From Mytilus edulis (lineage: Eukaryota > Mollusca > Bivalvia > Mytilida > Mytilidae): a DNA stretch of 64,000 bases. This document shows positions 1-9,534 of the stretch, piece after piece (positions within the stretch are counted from its first letter, which is position 1; each line of letters opens with the position of its first letter). The position numbers and the translations under genes are program-made. Location: NCBI RefSeq assembly GCF_963676685.1, contig NC_092349.1:60959881-61023880 (forward strand). Direction: 5' to 3'. Under the pieces are notes generated by a model. It ran no database searches, was not told the DNA's origin, and saw nothing but the letters and a program-made list of their open reading frames with translations.

Positions 1-518
1 GAACAGGTATAGCTAAACCGACGAGACCTATAATAATTTAATGTTTAAATATGCTGCCGAATATTTCATGTTTGTTTTTGTTTTTGTTTTTATTTTTGAA
101 CTGACGACTTTAACATATTAATATACACAATCATCAGACAGTCTATAACCTAGAATACATTCCCCTTTTTATAGAGATTCTTCTAACAATCATTTTCATA
201 AAGTGGCACATACTAATAATGAAAAAGATACCACTTCACCGGGTTAGATACGGAAATAAGAAATGTGATCTAGTTTTCTTAAAATGATTAAATATTCATG
301 GCTAGAAAATACGTTTAAAATCACAACTAAAGTCATTAATTTCACAAAGTCTTGTGCATGTTGTGTAAGACTGAAAACACACTAGCATGAATGTGTTTTT
401 TCTATGCACATCCACCAGTGCTAAATTTTATGAGTTTATATATTAAAATTCATTTTTGTTTCGTAGCGTATATTCATAAATTGAAAGTGGGTTCAACCCA
501 TTTATCTATCAAACTAAA
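1..518. other. No gene seen; low-complexity DNA
   Basis: AT-rich sequence with a short T-rich low-complexity run near position 70-100. No coding frame, splice-bounded exon or recognisable repeat was found. It lies downstream of the minus-strand coding region that ends at 519. Confidence 0.4.
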
Positions 519-798
519 CTAATATATACCAGATCTACAAGCTTCAAACCTAGCTGAAACTTCTTTTTCCATGTCAGCCAGTAATGGAATAAATTCAGCA
601 CATTCTTCATTGGTTATCAGTCCACCACTGGCTCTTTCAATATCTCGACGCAACAACTGTAATCTGAAAAATATTTTTGTATAACAAGTTGAAATTCGAA
701 CTGCACCGTCGTAGATATTTTGTTGCATATCAACTTTAGTGATTTTATTGATATTCAAATCAAGAGAGTTCAAGAAACTTCGTGAAGCCTCTTGTATT
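519..798 (-). CDS. Last exon of an unidentified two-exon gene
   Basis: This open frame has a normal-looking composition and ends at a TAG. It encodes about 92 residues, mostly helix-prone, with a charged C-terminal part (ITNEECAEFIPLLADMEKEV and following). A splice acceptor TTATATTTAG lies directly 5' (799-800 on the minus strand). The exon then begins with one base that completes a codon left at phase 2 by the donor at 1249, so the two pieces join in frame. I do not recognise the family. A less likely alternative is a chance open frame; the matching splice phase argues against that. Confidence 0.4.
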
Positions 799-1202
799 CT
801 AAATATAACCATTGATCTTGTAGATGACTAGAAATGGTGTATGTTATAAACATTTCTTATAAATTAATGTACTTCATGGGTGCAGCTTCCCGACATTTTT
901 CGTTTAGAGTAGTAGACATGGGGGTCATAGATTCCTTTCCTCTGAATTCTAACTTCCCTTCCCAAACATTCAAGTTCAAGAATTCCGTTCCCCTGTTATT
1001 TCATTTTATTTGTCAAGTATTAATTAACCAATTTTTAGTCATCTTTCTCCCAGTTCCTGCCACTGATTCCCTCTGCTCTAGCCCTCGATTTTCATTCCTC
1101 ATTCCCGGATTCCAATAACATGAATAACCAGTTACCAATATCTCATACTACTGTAAATTTAGTGTAAAAACTTTTAATTACTATATATAAATTGGATATA
1201 TA

Positions 1203-1235
<33 letters not shown>

Positions 1236-1248
1236 CAACCATGTGTAC
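799..1248 (-). other. Intron with TA microsatellite
   Basis: Lies between the two exons above. It contains a (TA)n run at about 1215-1235. A plus-strand open frame at 834-1118 inside it has no family resemblance and is taken as chance. Confidence 0.3.
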
Positions 1249-1373
1249 CTTCCTCGAACATTTTCTGATGTATCATCGTCCATTGTATCCGAAGTGCTAA
1301 TCATGCTGCAATAATTCACCATTTCTTTGAATCGATCTAAAAATCGCTCCCGGTCTCCTCTACGTGTGTCCAT
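1249..1373 (-). CDS. Upstream exon of the same unidentified gene
   Basis: The open frame starts at an ATG (MDTRRGDRERFLDRFKEM) and is acidic towards its end (DTMDDDTSENVRG). It stops at an AG|GTACAC donor whose phase (two bases left over) fits the acceptor at 799. Beyond the donor the frame runs into an AT microsatellite, which is clearly intronic. An in-frame TGA lies about 20 bases 5' of the ATG, so the ATG could be the real start, or a further exon may lie upstream with an acceptor I could not place. No family recognised. Confidence 0.35.
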
Positions 1374-1701
1374 GTAGCAAGTCAGTAGGTATCTTCAAAA
1401 ACGGAGAATATACCCGCCAAACTTAACAACAATCTGGAGTTCGTCCGAACGGTTGTTAAGATTGTACTTTATAATAATAATAATAATAATAAATTCTTTA
1501 TTTATATAGGGTAACTCAATTAGAAATAGTATAATTTTCATTGAGGCCCTCAAACAAAATACATGCATACAGTTAACATTCATACATTCATACATTAAAT
1601 TACAATATATATTACTAGTATAATACACAATTCAATCATTGAAATATACTTTAGGGTAATAAATGACAATATTTGATATAGTTTTGTTAGAGGAAAACAA
1701 A

Positions 1702-2967
1702 TTATTTGACTTGCATATAATTTTCAAGAAAATGATTATAACTATGTTTCTTGAATAATTCCACATTAGGACATTTTTTTATTTCGAGTGGTAAATTATT
1801 CCATACTTTGGTTGCAGAATAAGGAAAAGATTTTTTATAAAAATTTGTATTTGGTCTTGGAACAAAAAGATCATTATTAGAGACAGATCGTAAGTTGTGG
1901 CGTTGCACATCATCAATATTTAGTATTGCTAAGTAATCAGGTGTTAGCCCATTTACAATTTTATACATTAGAATTGATTGTTGGTATTTTATTCTTTTAG
2001 TAAAAGATAGCCATTTTAAAGAAGAAAACATGAAATTAGATGGAATAGAAGTATCGCATTCCAGTATAATTCTTGCTACTCTTTTTTGAAGTTTTATGAT
2101 TCTATCTGAATCTTTTTGTAATAAATTTCCACAAACTGAACTACAATAGTCTATATATGGTATAATATATGCATTATAAAATAGTTGCCTTGTGTGTATT
2201 GGCAAATATACTTTAATTTTATATAAAAGTGATACTTTAGATGAGATAATTTTACATATACGATCAACATGATCTTCCCAGCTTAAATTTTCATCAATGT
2301 CTATTCCAAGTAATTTGAAAGAATGGACATTCTCAATACATATTTCGTTGACGGTAATACATAATTCTGATAGTTGTTTAAGTTTTTGTTTTGAACCCAA
2401 TTTCATACACTTAGTTTTTTGTGCATTGATTTTCATACTGTTATTGTTACACCAAGATTGTATAGCATTTAAATCATTTTGCAATATGCTGTTTATTTTT
2501 TCAATGTTTTTATCACGAAAATGCAATGTTGAATCATCAGCATATAAATCCATATTGGATTGTTTAACATGAAGTGGTAAATCATTTATATATATTAAAA
2601 ATAACAGCGGACCTAAAATAGAACCTTGAGGCACTCCATACTTTACAAACGATTTATCAGATTTAATGTTATCGTATTGGACTTCTTGTTGTCTGTCAGA
2701 CAAATATGATTTTATCCAATCTATTATATGTTTTCCGATGTGATAAAATTTTAACTTTTCTAAAAGTATGGCATGGTTAATAAGGTCAAAAGCCTTACTG
2801 AAATCTAAAAACACTGTACCAACTATTTCTCCATTATCTAAATATTTTAACCATTCGTCAATTAGTTTAGTTAGCGCTGTTTGGCAGGAATGACCTTGTC
2901 TGAAACCTGACTGGGCGATATGTAAAATTTTTTTATTGTTAAGGAATTCATATATAACTGTGTACAT
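1702..2967 (-). pseudogene. Reverse transcriptase, catalytic part (LINE)
   Basis: A 421-residue open frame. The hallmarks of a non-LTR RT appear in order: 'FLDFSKAFDLINHAILLEKL' (RT motif A with catalytic Asp), 'YGVPQGSILGPLLFLIYIND' (motif B) and 'LYADDSTL' (motif C, the YADD box). The usual thumb region and C-terminal 'RVARIILECD' and 'WNNLPLEIK' blocks of jockey/CR1 elements follow. The catalytic residues are all present, so this portion looks young, but the element is broken upstream. The enzyme would copy element RNA into DNA at a nicked target. The start given is only the first in-frame Met after a frameshift. Confidence 0.85.
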
Positions 2968-3103
2968 ACATGTATTTCGAAAATTTTAGATATGGTATTC
3001 AAAATAGAAATTGGACGATAATTTGAGGGAATATCTCTTGGTCCTCATTTATGTATAGCAGTTACTCTTGCAAGTTTTAATTTTTGCGGAAAACGATTTG
3101 AAG

Positions 3104-3325
3104 TTATACTTTTAATTTGTTTATTAAAAAAGTTAATGATGGGGATATTAATTCTGCACTTAGCTTTAAAAATTTGGGACCTATTCCATCTAAACCTGCG
3201 GATTTAATAATATTAAGATGTTTTAGTTGAGAACACACCTCTCCAATGGTAATGAGTTTTAAATGAAAATTTTCAGTTTTCTTTAATTTTTCACTAGTAA
3301 AATTTTGTAGTATAGAAAAATCCAT
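3104..3325 (-). pseudogene. LINE RT N-terminal fragment
   Basis: Encodes 'KSAGLDGIGPKFLKLSAELI', the typical 'SxGxDGI...LK' block that starts jockey/CR1-type RT domains. It belongs to the element at 1460-3430 and is separated from the catalytic part by frameshifts between 2967 and 3104. Confidence 0.75.
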
Positions 3326-3516
3326 ATCTGAAGTATTATTTCCAATAAGTTTTTCAGCTACGGATGAAAAATGAACATTAAGAGTATTTACAATATCTTG
3401 GTTGTTATAAACCGTTCGATTTTCATACTGTGTATTGCATCAAAACTATTGCCTTTTTTTGTTTGTTACAAAGATGTTGATTGGTAGACATAAGTGGAAA
3501 AACTTACGGTATCGAA

Positions 3517-3790
3517 TTGAAAACCAACGCGTTGGTTTTTCATACCGTATGAATTACGAACCAACGCGTTGAAAAGGAAGACCAACGCGTTGATAGTGAA
3601 AACCAACGCGTTGAGTTTGAAACCAACGCGTTGAAAGTAAAAACCAACGCGTTGAAAGTAAAAACCAACGCGTTGATAATAAAAACCAACGCGTTGATAA
3701 TAAAAACCAACGCGTTGATAATAAAAACCAACACGTTGATAATAAAAACCAACGCGTTGAAAGTAAAAACCAACGCGTTGAAAATTTCAT
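3517..3790. repeat. 21-bp minisatellite with palindromic CAACGCGTTG core
   Basis: About a dozen tandem copies of a unit containing ACCAACGCGTTG followed by an A-rich spacer. The spacer alternates between GATAATAAAA and GAAAGTAAAA types. The array is bordered on both sides by 'CATACGGTATG'-like palindromes (3538-3550 and 3787-3798). Open frames across it on both strands only reflect the 21-bp (7-codon) period and are not genes. Confidence 0.9.
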
Positions 3791-4140
3791 ACGGTATGTT
3801 CATACCGCCAATGACACGAACGGCCACTCATACATGTGTCAATACATTTCTTAAATATGCTTATTTTCCAACATAGTTTTCAGTACCACCAATACAAATG
3901 TAAATGCTCTTTCTACCAGACTTCTTTTCGTGACATTGGCGACTTGTGATTTCTTCAGTCATTTACAAAGTTCTAGTGTATTGCATCAAAACTATTGCCT
4001 TTTTAAGTTTGATTTAGTTTTTAAAGAACCAAAAAAAATTTTATGGTTAAATGTCAAAAAGACAGAGCAATGGTTTTCTGAATTTTACTTTTTTAAAGAC
4101 AATTCTACCACAAATAAAGGAAACAGAAATCCGAAAGTCC
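3791..4140. other. Non-coding, with a 28-bp direct repeat
   Basis: No gene seen. The 28 bp at 3977-4004 repeat those at 3431-3458, so a direct repeat brackets the minisatellite region. The open frame at 3930-4151 has no recognisable family. Confidence 0.4.
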
Positions 4141-4560
4141 TAAATCTATAAGAGAAAACAATTCCGGGTTACAAACAAACAAGAATGTGTCCATAGTACA
4201 CGGATGCACCACTCTCACTATCATTTTCTATGTTTAGTTGACCATGAAATTGGAATTTAAATTAGAAAGATCATATCATAGGGGACATGTTTACTGAGTT
4301 TCAAGTTGTTTGGACTTCAACTTCATCAAAAACTACCTTGACCAAAAACTATAACCTGAAGCGGGACAGACGGACGGACGAACGGATGCACGGACCAGAA
4401 AACATAATGCCCCTCTAATATCGTAGGTGGGGCATAAAAATAAAATAAACGCATCAACTATAAGAGGAAAACAACGAAACAGTAGAAACACTGAAGTGCA
4501 ACAAAACAAAACCGACAATGTAACACACACAGAAACGAAACTGCAAATTTCCTGACTTTG
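4141..4560. repeat. Dispersed mussel repeat (GGACGGACG / GTGGGGCATAA type)
   Basis: Contains a GACGGACGGACGAACGG run followed by a block ending in GTAGGTGGGGCATAAA. I recognise this as a very common short interspersed repeat of mussel genomic DNA and 3' UTRs (from memory, not searched). The following A-rich stretch, to about 4540, resembles the tail blocks near 14.5 and 44.4 kb. Confidence 0.55.
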
Positions 4561-4664
4561 TACAAAACATTTTAAGAAAAAATGGTGAGTTGAACTTAGT
4601 TTAACGGCTAGCTAAATCTCCTCTGTTATGGCAATGTTAAATATAACACTAAAATGTTTTGTAG

Positions 4665-4712
4665 ATATCAAACGAAATGTCCGGCAATCGGAAAAATCAT
4701 TACCAGCAAAAG
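4665..4712 (+). CDS. STAND gene 1, 48-nt linker exon
   Basis: Bounded by TTTTGTAG acceptor and AAAAG|GTAAGA donor. It is 48 nt long (16 codons) and phase 1 at both ends. In phase it reads IKRNVRQSEKSLPAK and joins the next exon as AAA-G|TA-AAT. It is basic and hydrophilic. It is the most 5' exon I can support for gene 1. No start codon, signal peptide or membrane exon was found upstream, where LINE and minisatellite DNA take over. Confidence 0.55.
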
Positions 4713-4914
4713 GTAAGAATAGACAATTTTCAAATAAGCAACTTAAATAGATACATGTTCGTCATGTTCGTTAATATTACAAGAAAATCACTAAAATCTA
4801 TCAATTTGAAAGATTAAGAAACAAAACAAAGTCAGAAAGAAATATTAACACAACATCAACTCACGATATTTTGAAATAGTATCGAAAGTATTGTTTTTGT
4901 TTTCATTTCAAAAG

Positions 4915-4968
4915 TAAATATTGAGGTGGAAGAAGCAATGAAAGAGGAACACTTATTGAACGTGGAGA
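4915..4968 (+). CDS. STAND gene 1, first 54-nt linker exon
   Basis: Acceptor CATTTCAAAAG, donor GAGA|GTAAGT. Exactly 54 nt, phase 1-1, open: NIEVEEAMKEEHLLNVE. Highly acidic and helix-prone, as for a coiled-coil linker. Confidence 0.6.
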
Positions 4969-5355
4969 GTAAGTTTTACATAGAACTAATCATTCTATTT
5001 CTTCCGCTATCTGATATATTTTACATTCCAACAGATTTGATACGACCACTACTGAAAACTCTATCCAAGATAAAGTACAAGTCATATGTACTATAGTATC
5101 TGCCATTTGGTCACTATATTGCTTGCGGACGTTCCGTCTGTAAGGATTTTACCAATCTAGCTGTAAGAAGGAATATTGAATTGATTTGACATTTCATTTG
5201 GTTTGATCTAGGCAAAACGAATGAATCATGCATATTATGTATGCTGGTCCATAATCACTGTTTATTTGATGATTTATTGTCAAAATGTATTCCATTTATG
5301 CACTTACATGTAGCTCTTAACATTGCGACTAACATTATCTAGCCATTTATTTCAG

Positions 5356-5409
5356 AAGAAAAAAATACAGCGGAAGAAATAAATAAAGGATTAAGATTAG
5401 AAAATGAAA
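5356..5409 (+). CDS. STAND gene 1, second 54-nt linker exon
   Basis: Acceptor TTTATTTCAG, donor GAAA|GTAAGT. Exactly 54 nt, phase 1-1, open: EKNTAEEINKGLRLENE. It resembles the preceding exon in length, phase and acidic helix character, so it may be an old exon duplication. Confidence 0.65.
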
Positions 5410-5569
5410 GTAAGTTTAAAACCTGTAAGTATTTTTGTTGTAGTAATAAATAAAAAATTCATCTGAATATGACTTAATTGGTAAGAATCGTACAGTTCTA
5501 TCAAACCATTTTTAAACATAAATCTAAGGTATCAAGTGATGCTTAACAAATATTTCTCTTTTTTTCGTG

Positions 5570-5770
5570 TTAACTATTTTTTTTAGTTTAACCGTTTTTG
5601 TTAGCCTTATTTGGCACAACTTTTTTGAATTTTTGATCCTCACTGCTCTTCAACTTTGTTCTTGTTTGGGTTTATAAATATTTTGATATGAGCGTCAATG
5701 AGGAGTCTTATGTAGACGAAACGCGCGTCTGGCGTACTAAATTATAATCCTGGTACGTTTGAAAACTATT
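5570..5770 (+). repeat. Dispersed hammerhead-bearing mussel repeat, intronic copy
   Basis: A plus-strand copy of the repeat family whose tandem form is at 36.6-37.7 kb, inserted in the intron after the second 54-nt exon. It contains a hammerhead ribozyme-like segment at 5692-5735. The core reads AUGAGGA instead of CUGAUGA, so the conserved C3 is lost and activity is unlikely. GAAA, the CG-CG stem III and the GUC site are kept. Confidence 0.75.
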
Positions 5771-7357
5771 TGTAGCTTTAGTTGTTACCATGAACATGTT
5801 GAATGATCTAAAAATAGTCGACCACTGTAAAATTCCTCAACTAACACATGTAACGATTTATATCTTACAAGAGAAATACCAAGACACATTTTTAAACTCT
5901 CATAAAGACTAAATTTGGTATCGATCAATTCAAATAAATATTAGCCTTATAATGCTATCAAACAAACTAATGTAGTTTGCACACTTACTATCCGACAATC
6001 TGTCATGCATGCAAAGGCATGCCATAATGTCCTTACACTCAGTCAGTTAGCTAGTAGGATGTGTACTGTTATAGTCATTTAAGTCAAGACATATGATTTA
6101 TTTATAAGTATCAATTAGATATTCGTTCAGTTGCGTGGGAGTTTAATCCAATGCCTCGTTTGAAATGAGTGGCACACTATATCTAAGTTGCAGAACCATA
6201 AGAACAACTCTTTGAGAGGTTGAAGGCTGCTTGCATGCTTTTCAAAATTGTTTTTTTCCATAGTATTGTCATCTGACACCAGAATTTTCATCCCGTTACC
6301 CCAGCTGTTTCAAACATTCCATTTTATTATATGAGTAAAATGTATCGTCCTGAATATACATGAAATAATGTTCACTGCATGTTAAACAAGAAACAATCAC
6401 CAAATTAATGTTAATATTTTTATCTAAACACAGAATATATACCCAACCATCTCACATCTTTTTGAACTTTTTGCTGTCCCCAATGAATTAGCAACAGCAC
6501 AAGATGTATCATTTGTCAGACATAAGCTGGCGACTCGTTCGGGGCATCTTGATTGATTTTCATTTTACATATTTTGTAACCATTTATTTATTTAGGTTGA
6601 AATGTAAAATTTTACAATTCCAATTAAATCGATTGATATATTGATTATATTAGACCCCTTATCAGCACGTGAGCCGGTAGACTCGAGGGATGCTTTTGAC
6701 CATGGGCTGATAAGTGGTCTGATATGAAAAATGCCATGTTATATGATTTTTTCATATACTCAAGCAGAAGACCAGCAGACAAAAACAATTTTTAAAACAT
6801 TTGTTATATTTGTTTAGCACTTTTAAATCATTATATATTTCCCTGATTCAAAATTTTTTTTTGTATCCAACTTTGTTTCGTTTTACACACAACAAACGTA
6901 CCATTGAGGTTTTTTTTTCATAATTTGCCGAGTGACGTCGAAATGTCATGCAATAACGTTACAAAAAAGCATGCGATAATAACCAGAAACAATTGATTTA
7001 AAACGGAAGCAGTTGATATAAACAGGAAGCAGTTGATAACAAAGGTCATTTCACACGGCTGAATAAAAATATATACAAATTAGTTTTATCATCGGGTACA
7101 ATAATATCATTATTTGCTATACGTAAATGATAAAACATTAATATGTATCTCCCCAAAACAGTTTGATTTTAGTTATACAACGACTGATATGAGTAGGTCA
7201 ATGCAATACATTTTAAAGATATATTTAATTTAGTTTCGGTTCTATGTTGAATTTTCCTTAAAGATCATTGTTGCTTTCAAAGTTTTATGATTCATTATAA
7301 AAATCTAAACAGCTTTTTTTCTATGAAAATGAAATTTTTCGTAATATCTTTTTCTAG
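5771..7357. other. Intron of STAND gene 1, no feature seen
   Basis: AT-rich intronic DNA. A short stretch near 6655-6715 contains a 'TTATCAGC...GCTGATAAG' inverted pair. No exon, RNA gene or clear element recognised. Confidence 0.4.
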
Positions 7358-7411
7358 ATAAATTTCTTCGACAGACTTCACAAAGCAGCGTGACAGAAAC
7401 AACACAACAGA
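7358..7411 (+). CDS. STAND gene 1, third 54-nt linker exon
   Basis: Acceptor TTTTTCTAG, donor CAGA|GTAAGT. Exactly 54 nt, phase 1-1, open: KFLRQTSQSSVTETTQQ. It is Ser/Thr/Gln-rich, unlike the two acidic exons before it. It joins the big STAND exon at 9535 in frame (A|AA TTT ATC CAG). Confidence 0.65.
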
Positions 7412-8140
7412 GTAAGTTCTTTTTACATAAGTTTTGATCCTTTTGAGAATCGACTAAATTTAAACTAATGAAAGACGATTATTATTTATGGAAATTCATG
7501 ATGAGGTAGACCAGGTGATACATATGTTTACATTATGAAGTTTTTCGTATTTGTTTTGGTATCCTTTTTTTGTGAATTGAAAAAAACCCACATTTATCGA
7601 TGATTGATTTCGTGTTTTGCAAGAATTACACACAATATTATACTTAATTATCATTTCGTTTAATATCATATTTCTGGTTTATCTTCATCCTCCTCCGCTC
7701 TTATAAAAAATGAATATTGCAAAAGTTGATATTTTACAAGTGTCCCGAGAACACAGTTATTTCATAGTGCATTTCTTTTAGACAATAAATTCAAATATAA
7801 AAAATTTCACCTGCTCTTTCTTAAAAAGATTTTTACAGTGTAGTGTACTACCAGTGAGACAAATAATATAAAAATTTTAGAAATTTCTACCAGCTCTAAC
7901 TCAAAATACTGACAATTCTGTGTTAAGGGGGCGTAAAATTCAGTTTGACAGCTTCAGACGTGATAAAATTTGACCTTCTTGAACTGGACCAAATCACTAT
8001 TCAGCACCCAAATGTTTTAACATGTAATACATGCAACATCCCCCTACTTAATATTTCATGCATTTAATATCAAGAAATAAATTGGGAAATTGTATCAAAT
8101 AAAACATGCAAGTTATACACTGTTTACACTAGGGATTATA
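7412..8140. other. Intron of STAND gene 1, left part
   Basis: AT-rich, no coding or repeat feature recognised. Confidence 0.4.
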
Positions 8141-8687
8141 TGGAATAGGATCCCAGTTAGGGCAACCAGTCCGGTACCCGGGACAGACTGACCCTGTTGT
8201 CAATAAAAACAAAATTTTGCAACGGAATGCCGGTCATGAGGCACTGAGATTGTAATTAGACACTTCAAAATGAATGCCTAACATGAACCAGAAGTCCCAA
8301 GGTGGCTATCAAAATTATTTATTGAACAGGACCCAATGTATTTACTATGATTTTCAATGCGTTCCAATGGGGCAATTAATTGGGTCCTTTGGTTTTTGTT
8401 GTCTACGAATATGGAACGGGGACCCAATTATTTGCCCCATTGGAACGCATTGGAAATCATAGTAAATACATATTTACTGTATGTACTGACGCCAGATTAC
8501 ATTTAAATCAATCAGAATTTTTACAGAAATTCAAACTAGAAAGCCTACCCTTTCAAATAAATCTACATTCAGTTACAGAACTAGTGAAATAATAACACTA
8601 CACAATTTATAACAAAAGTTATATATTTTTTTTAAGAAATACATTCGTGGGTACCGGACTGGTTGCCCTAACTGGGATCCTATTCCA
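8141..8687. mobile_element. MITE with 39-bp perfect terminal inverted repeats and an inner palindrome
   Basis: The first 39 bases (8141-8179, TGGAATAGGATCCCAGTTAG...) are the exact reverse complement of 8649-8687. Inside, 8336-8387 and 8420-8471 form a second, nearly perfect inverted pair of about 52 bp around a loop of about 30 bp. There is no transposase frame; two small open frames near 8274-8592 follow from the palindrome. It lies in the last intron of gene 1. Superfamily not assigned. Confidence 0.8.
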
Positions 8688-9534
8688 ATTAATGAATATG
8701 TATTTAGTTTCATTTAGATGACCTGTATTGTACATTGCATTGATTTGTGATTTTCTAGTTGATACTATCATAATTTGTTTTTAAAATTACTCACAACAAA
8801 ACAATATATGCTTGACAGCAGATTTCATTAACAACGAGTTCTCTTAAATCAGTACTTTGTGTGTTGTTTTTCTCATTTTACAGAGATTTGTATTTTGCTT
8901 CGTTCCCCTCTTATCTCGTATGTTGTAACGCTGTTAAAGTTTAGTTGCGAATTTTCAATGCTACTCTGCATCGTGTTGAAATTTGGCGTATTGACTGTTT
9001 TACTGTTTTGATTCGTGTAACACTGATAAGTCTTATGTGGGAGAGAGGTGCGTCTGTCTAACCTAATTGTATGTCTGGATGAATAAAAAAAAAAGAAATG
9101 TTAATCTTAAATACGCAATTATTAACAATCAGACAACTGAAATTGTACTGGTTGAATGTTTTTGAAGTCCGTACTACTGTTCTGTCAATTTTAAATAATG
9201 ATGAACATTACATTGCTTAATATTTCATTTTCATTATTTTGCTTTTTAGCATGATTTAAGCGTCGTTCTGTCATAACACCCATGATAAACAGGGTGGTGA
9301 TTTTCTTGTCCCAAAATTAATCGTTTGTTCGAACTTATTTTATTACTTTCAGTGTAGTTCATCAATTTCCTTTATCTCAATTATGTTGCACAATAAGGAA
9401 TATGACAGTTATTGTCCATTCGTTCGATGTGTTTTATTTGTTGATTTTACCTTTTGATTAGGGACTTTCCTTTTTGAATATTCCTCGGAGTTCAGTTTTT
9501 TTGTGATATTTCTTTTTGAAACTTTTCTTTTCAG
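8688..9534. other. Intron of STAND gene 1, right part
   Basis: AT-rich. Ends in the pyrimidine-rich acceptor ACTTTTCTTTTCAG at 9534. No other feature recognised; the text around 9020-9060 vaguely resembles the hammerhead repeat but is too diverged to call. Confidence 0.45.

Larger units (their letters stand above)
1460..3430 (-). mobile_element. Decayed non-LTR retrotransposon (jockey/CR1-like)
   Basis: The element reads 3' to 5' along the plus strand. Its 3' end carries an (ATT)n tail (1470-1495), a common LINE tail type. It holds the reverse transcriptase described in the next entries. Frameshifts separate the N-terminal part (3104-3430, including 'YNNQDIVNTLNVHFSSVAEK') from the catalytic part. 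A further in-between stretch (2970-3100) reads as the 'NYRPISIL' block of jockey-type RTs but in shifted frames. No endonuclease domain is present, so the copy is 5' truncated at about 3430, where a 28-bp sequence also found at 3977 begins. Confidence 0.8.

Noticed and set aside
3540-3876. Repetitive open frames of about 80-95 codons on both strands
   Set aside because: The 21-bp period keeps any frame open; it is a minisatellite.
4570-4601. AAAAAATG|GTGAGT as the donor of a first coding exon of gene 1
   Set aside because: The upstream frame in the required phase has no Met and soon meets a stop, so it cannot supply the start of the protein.
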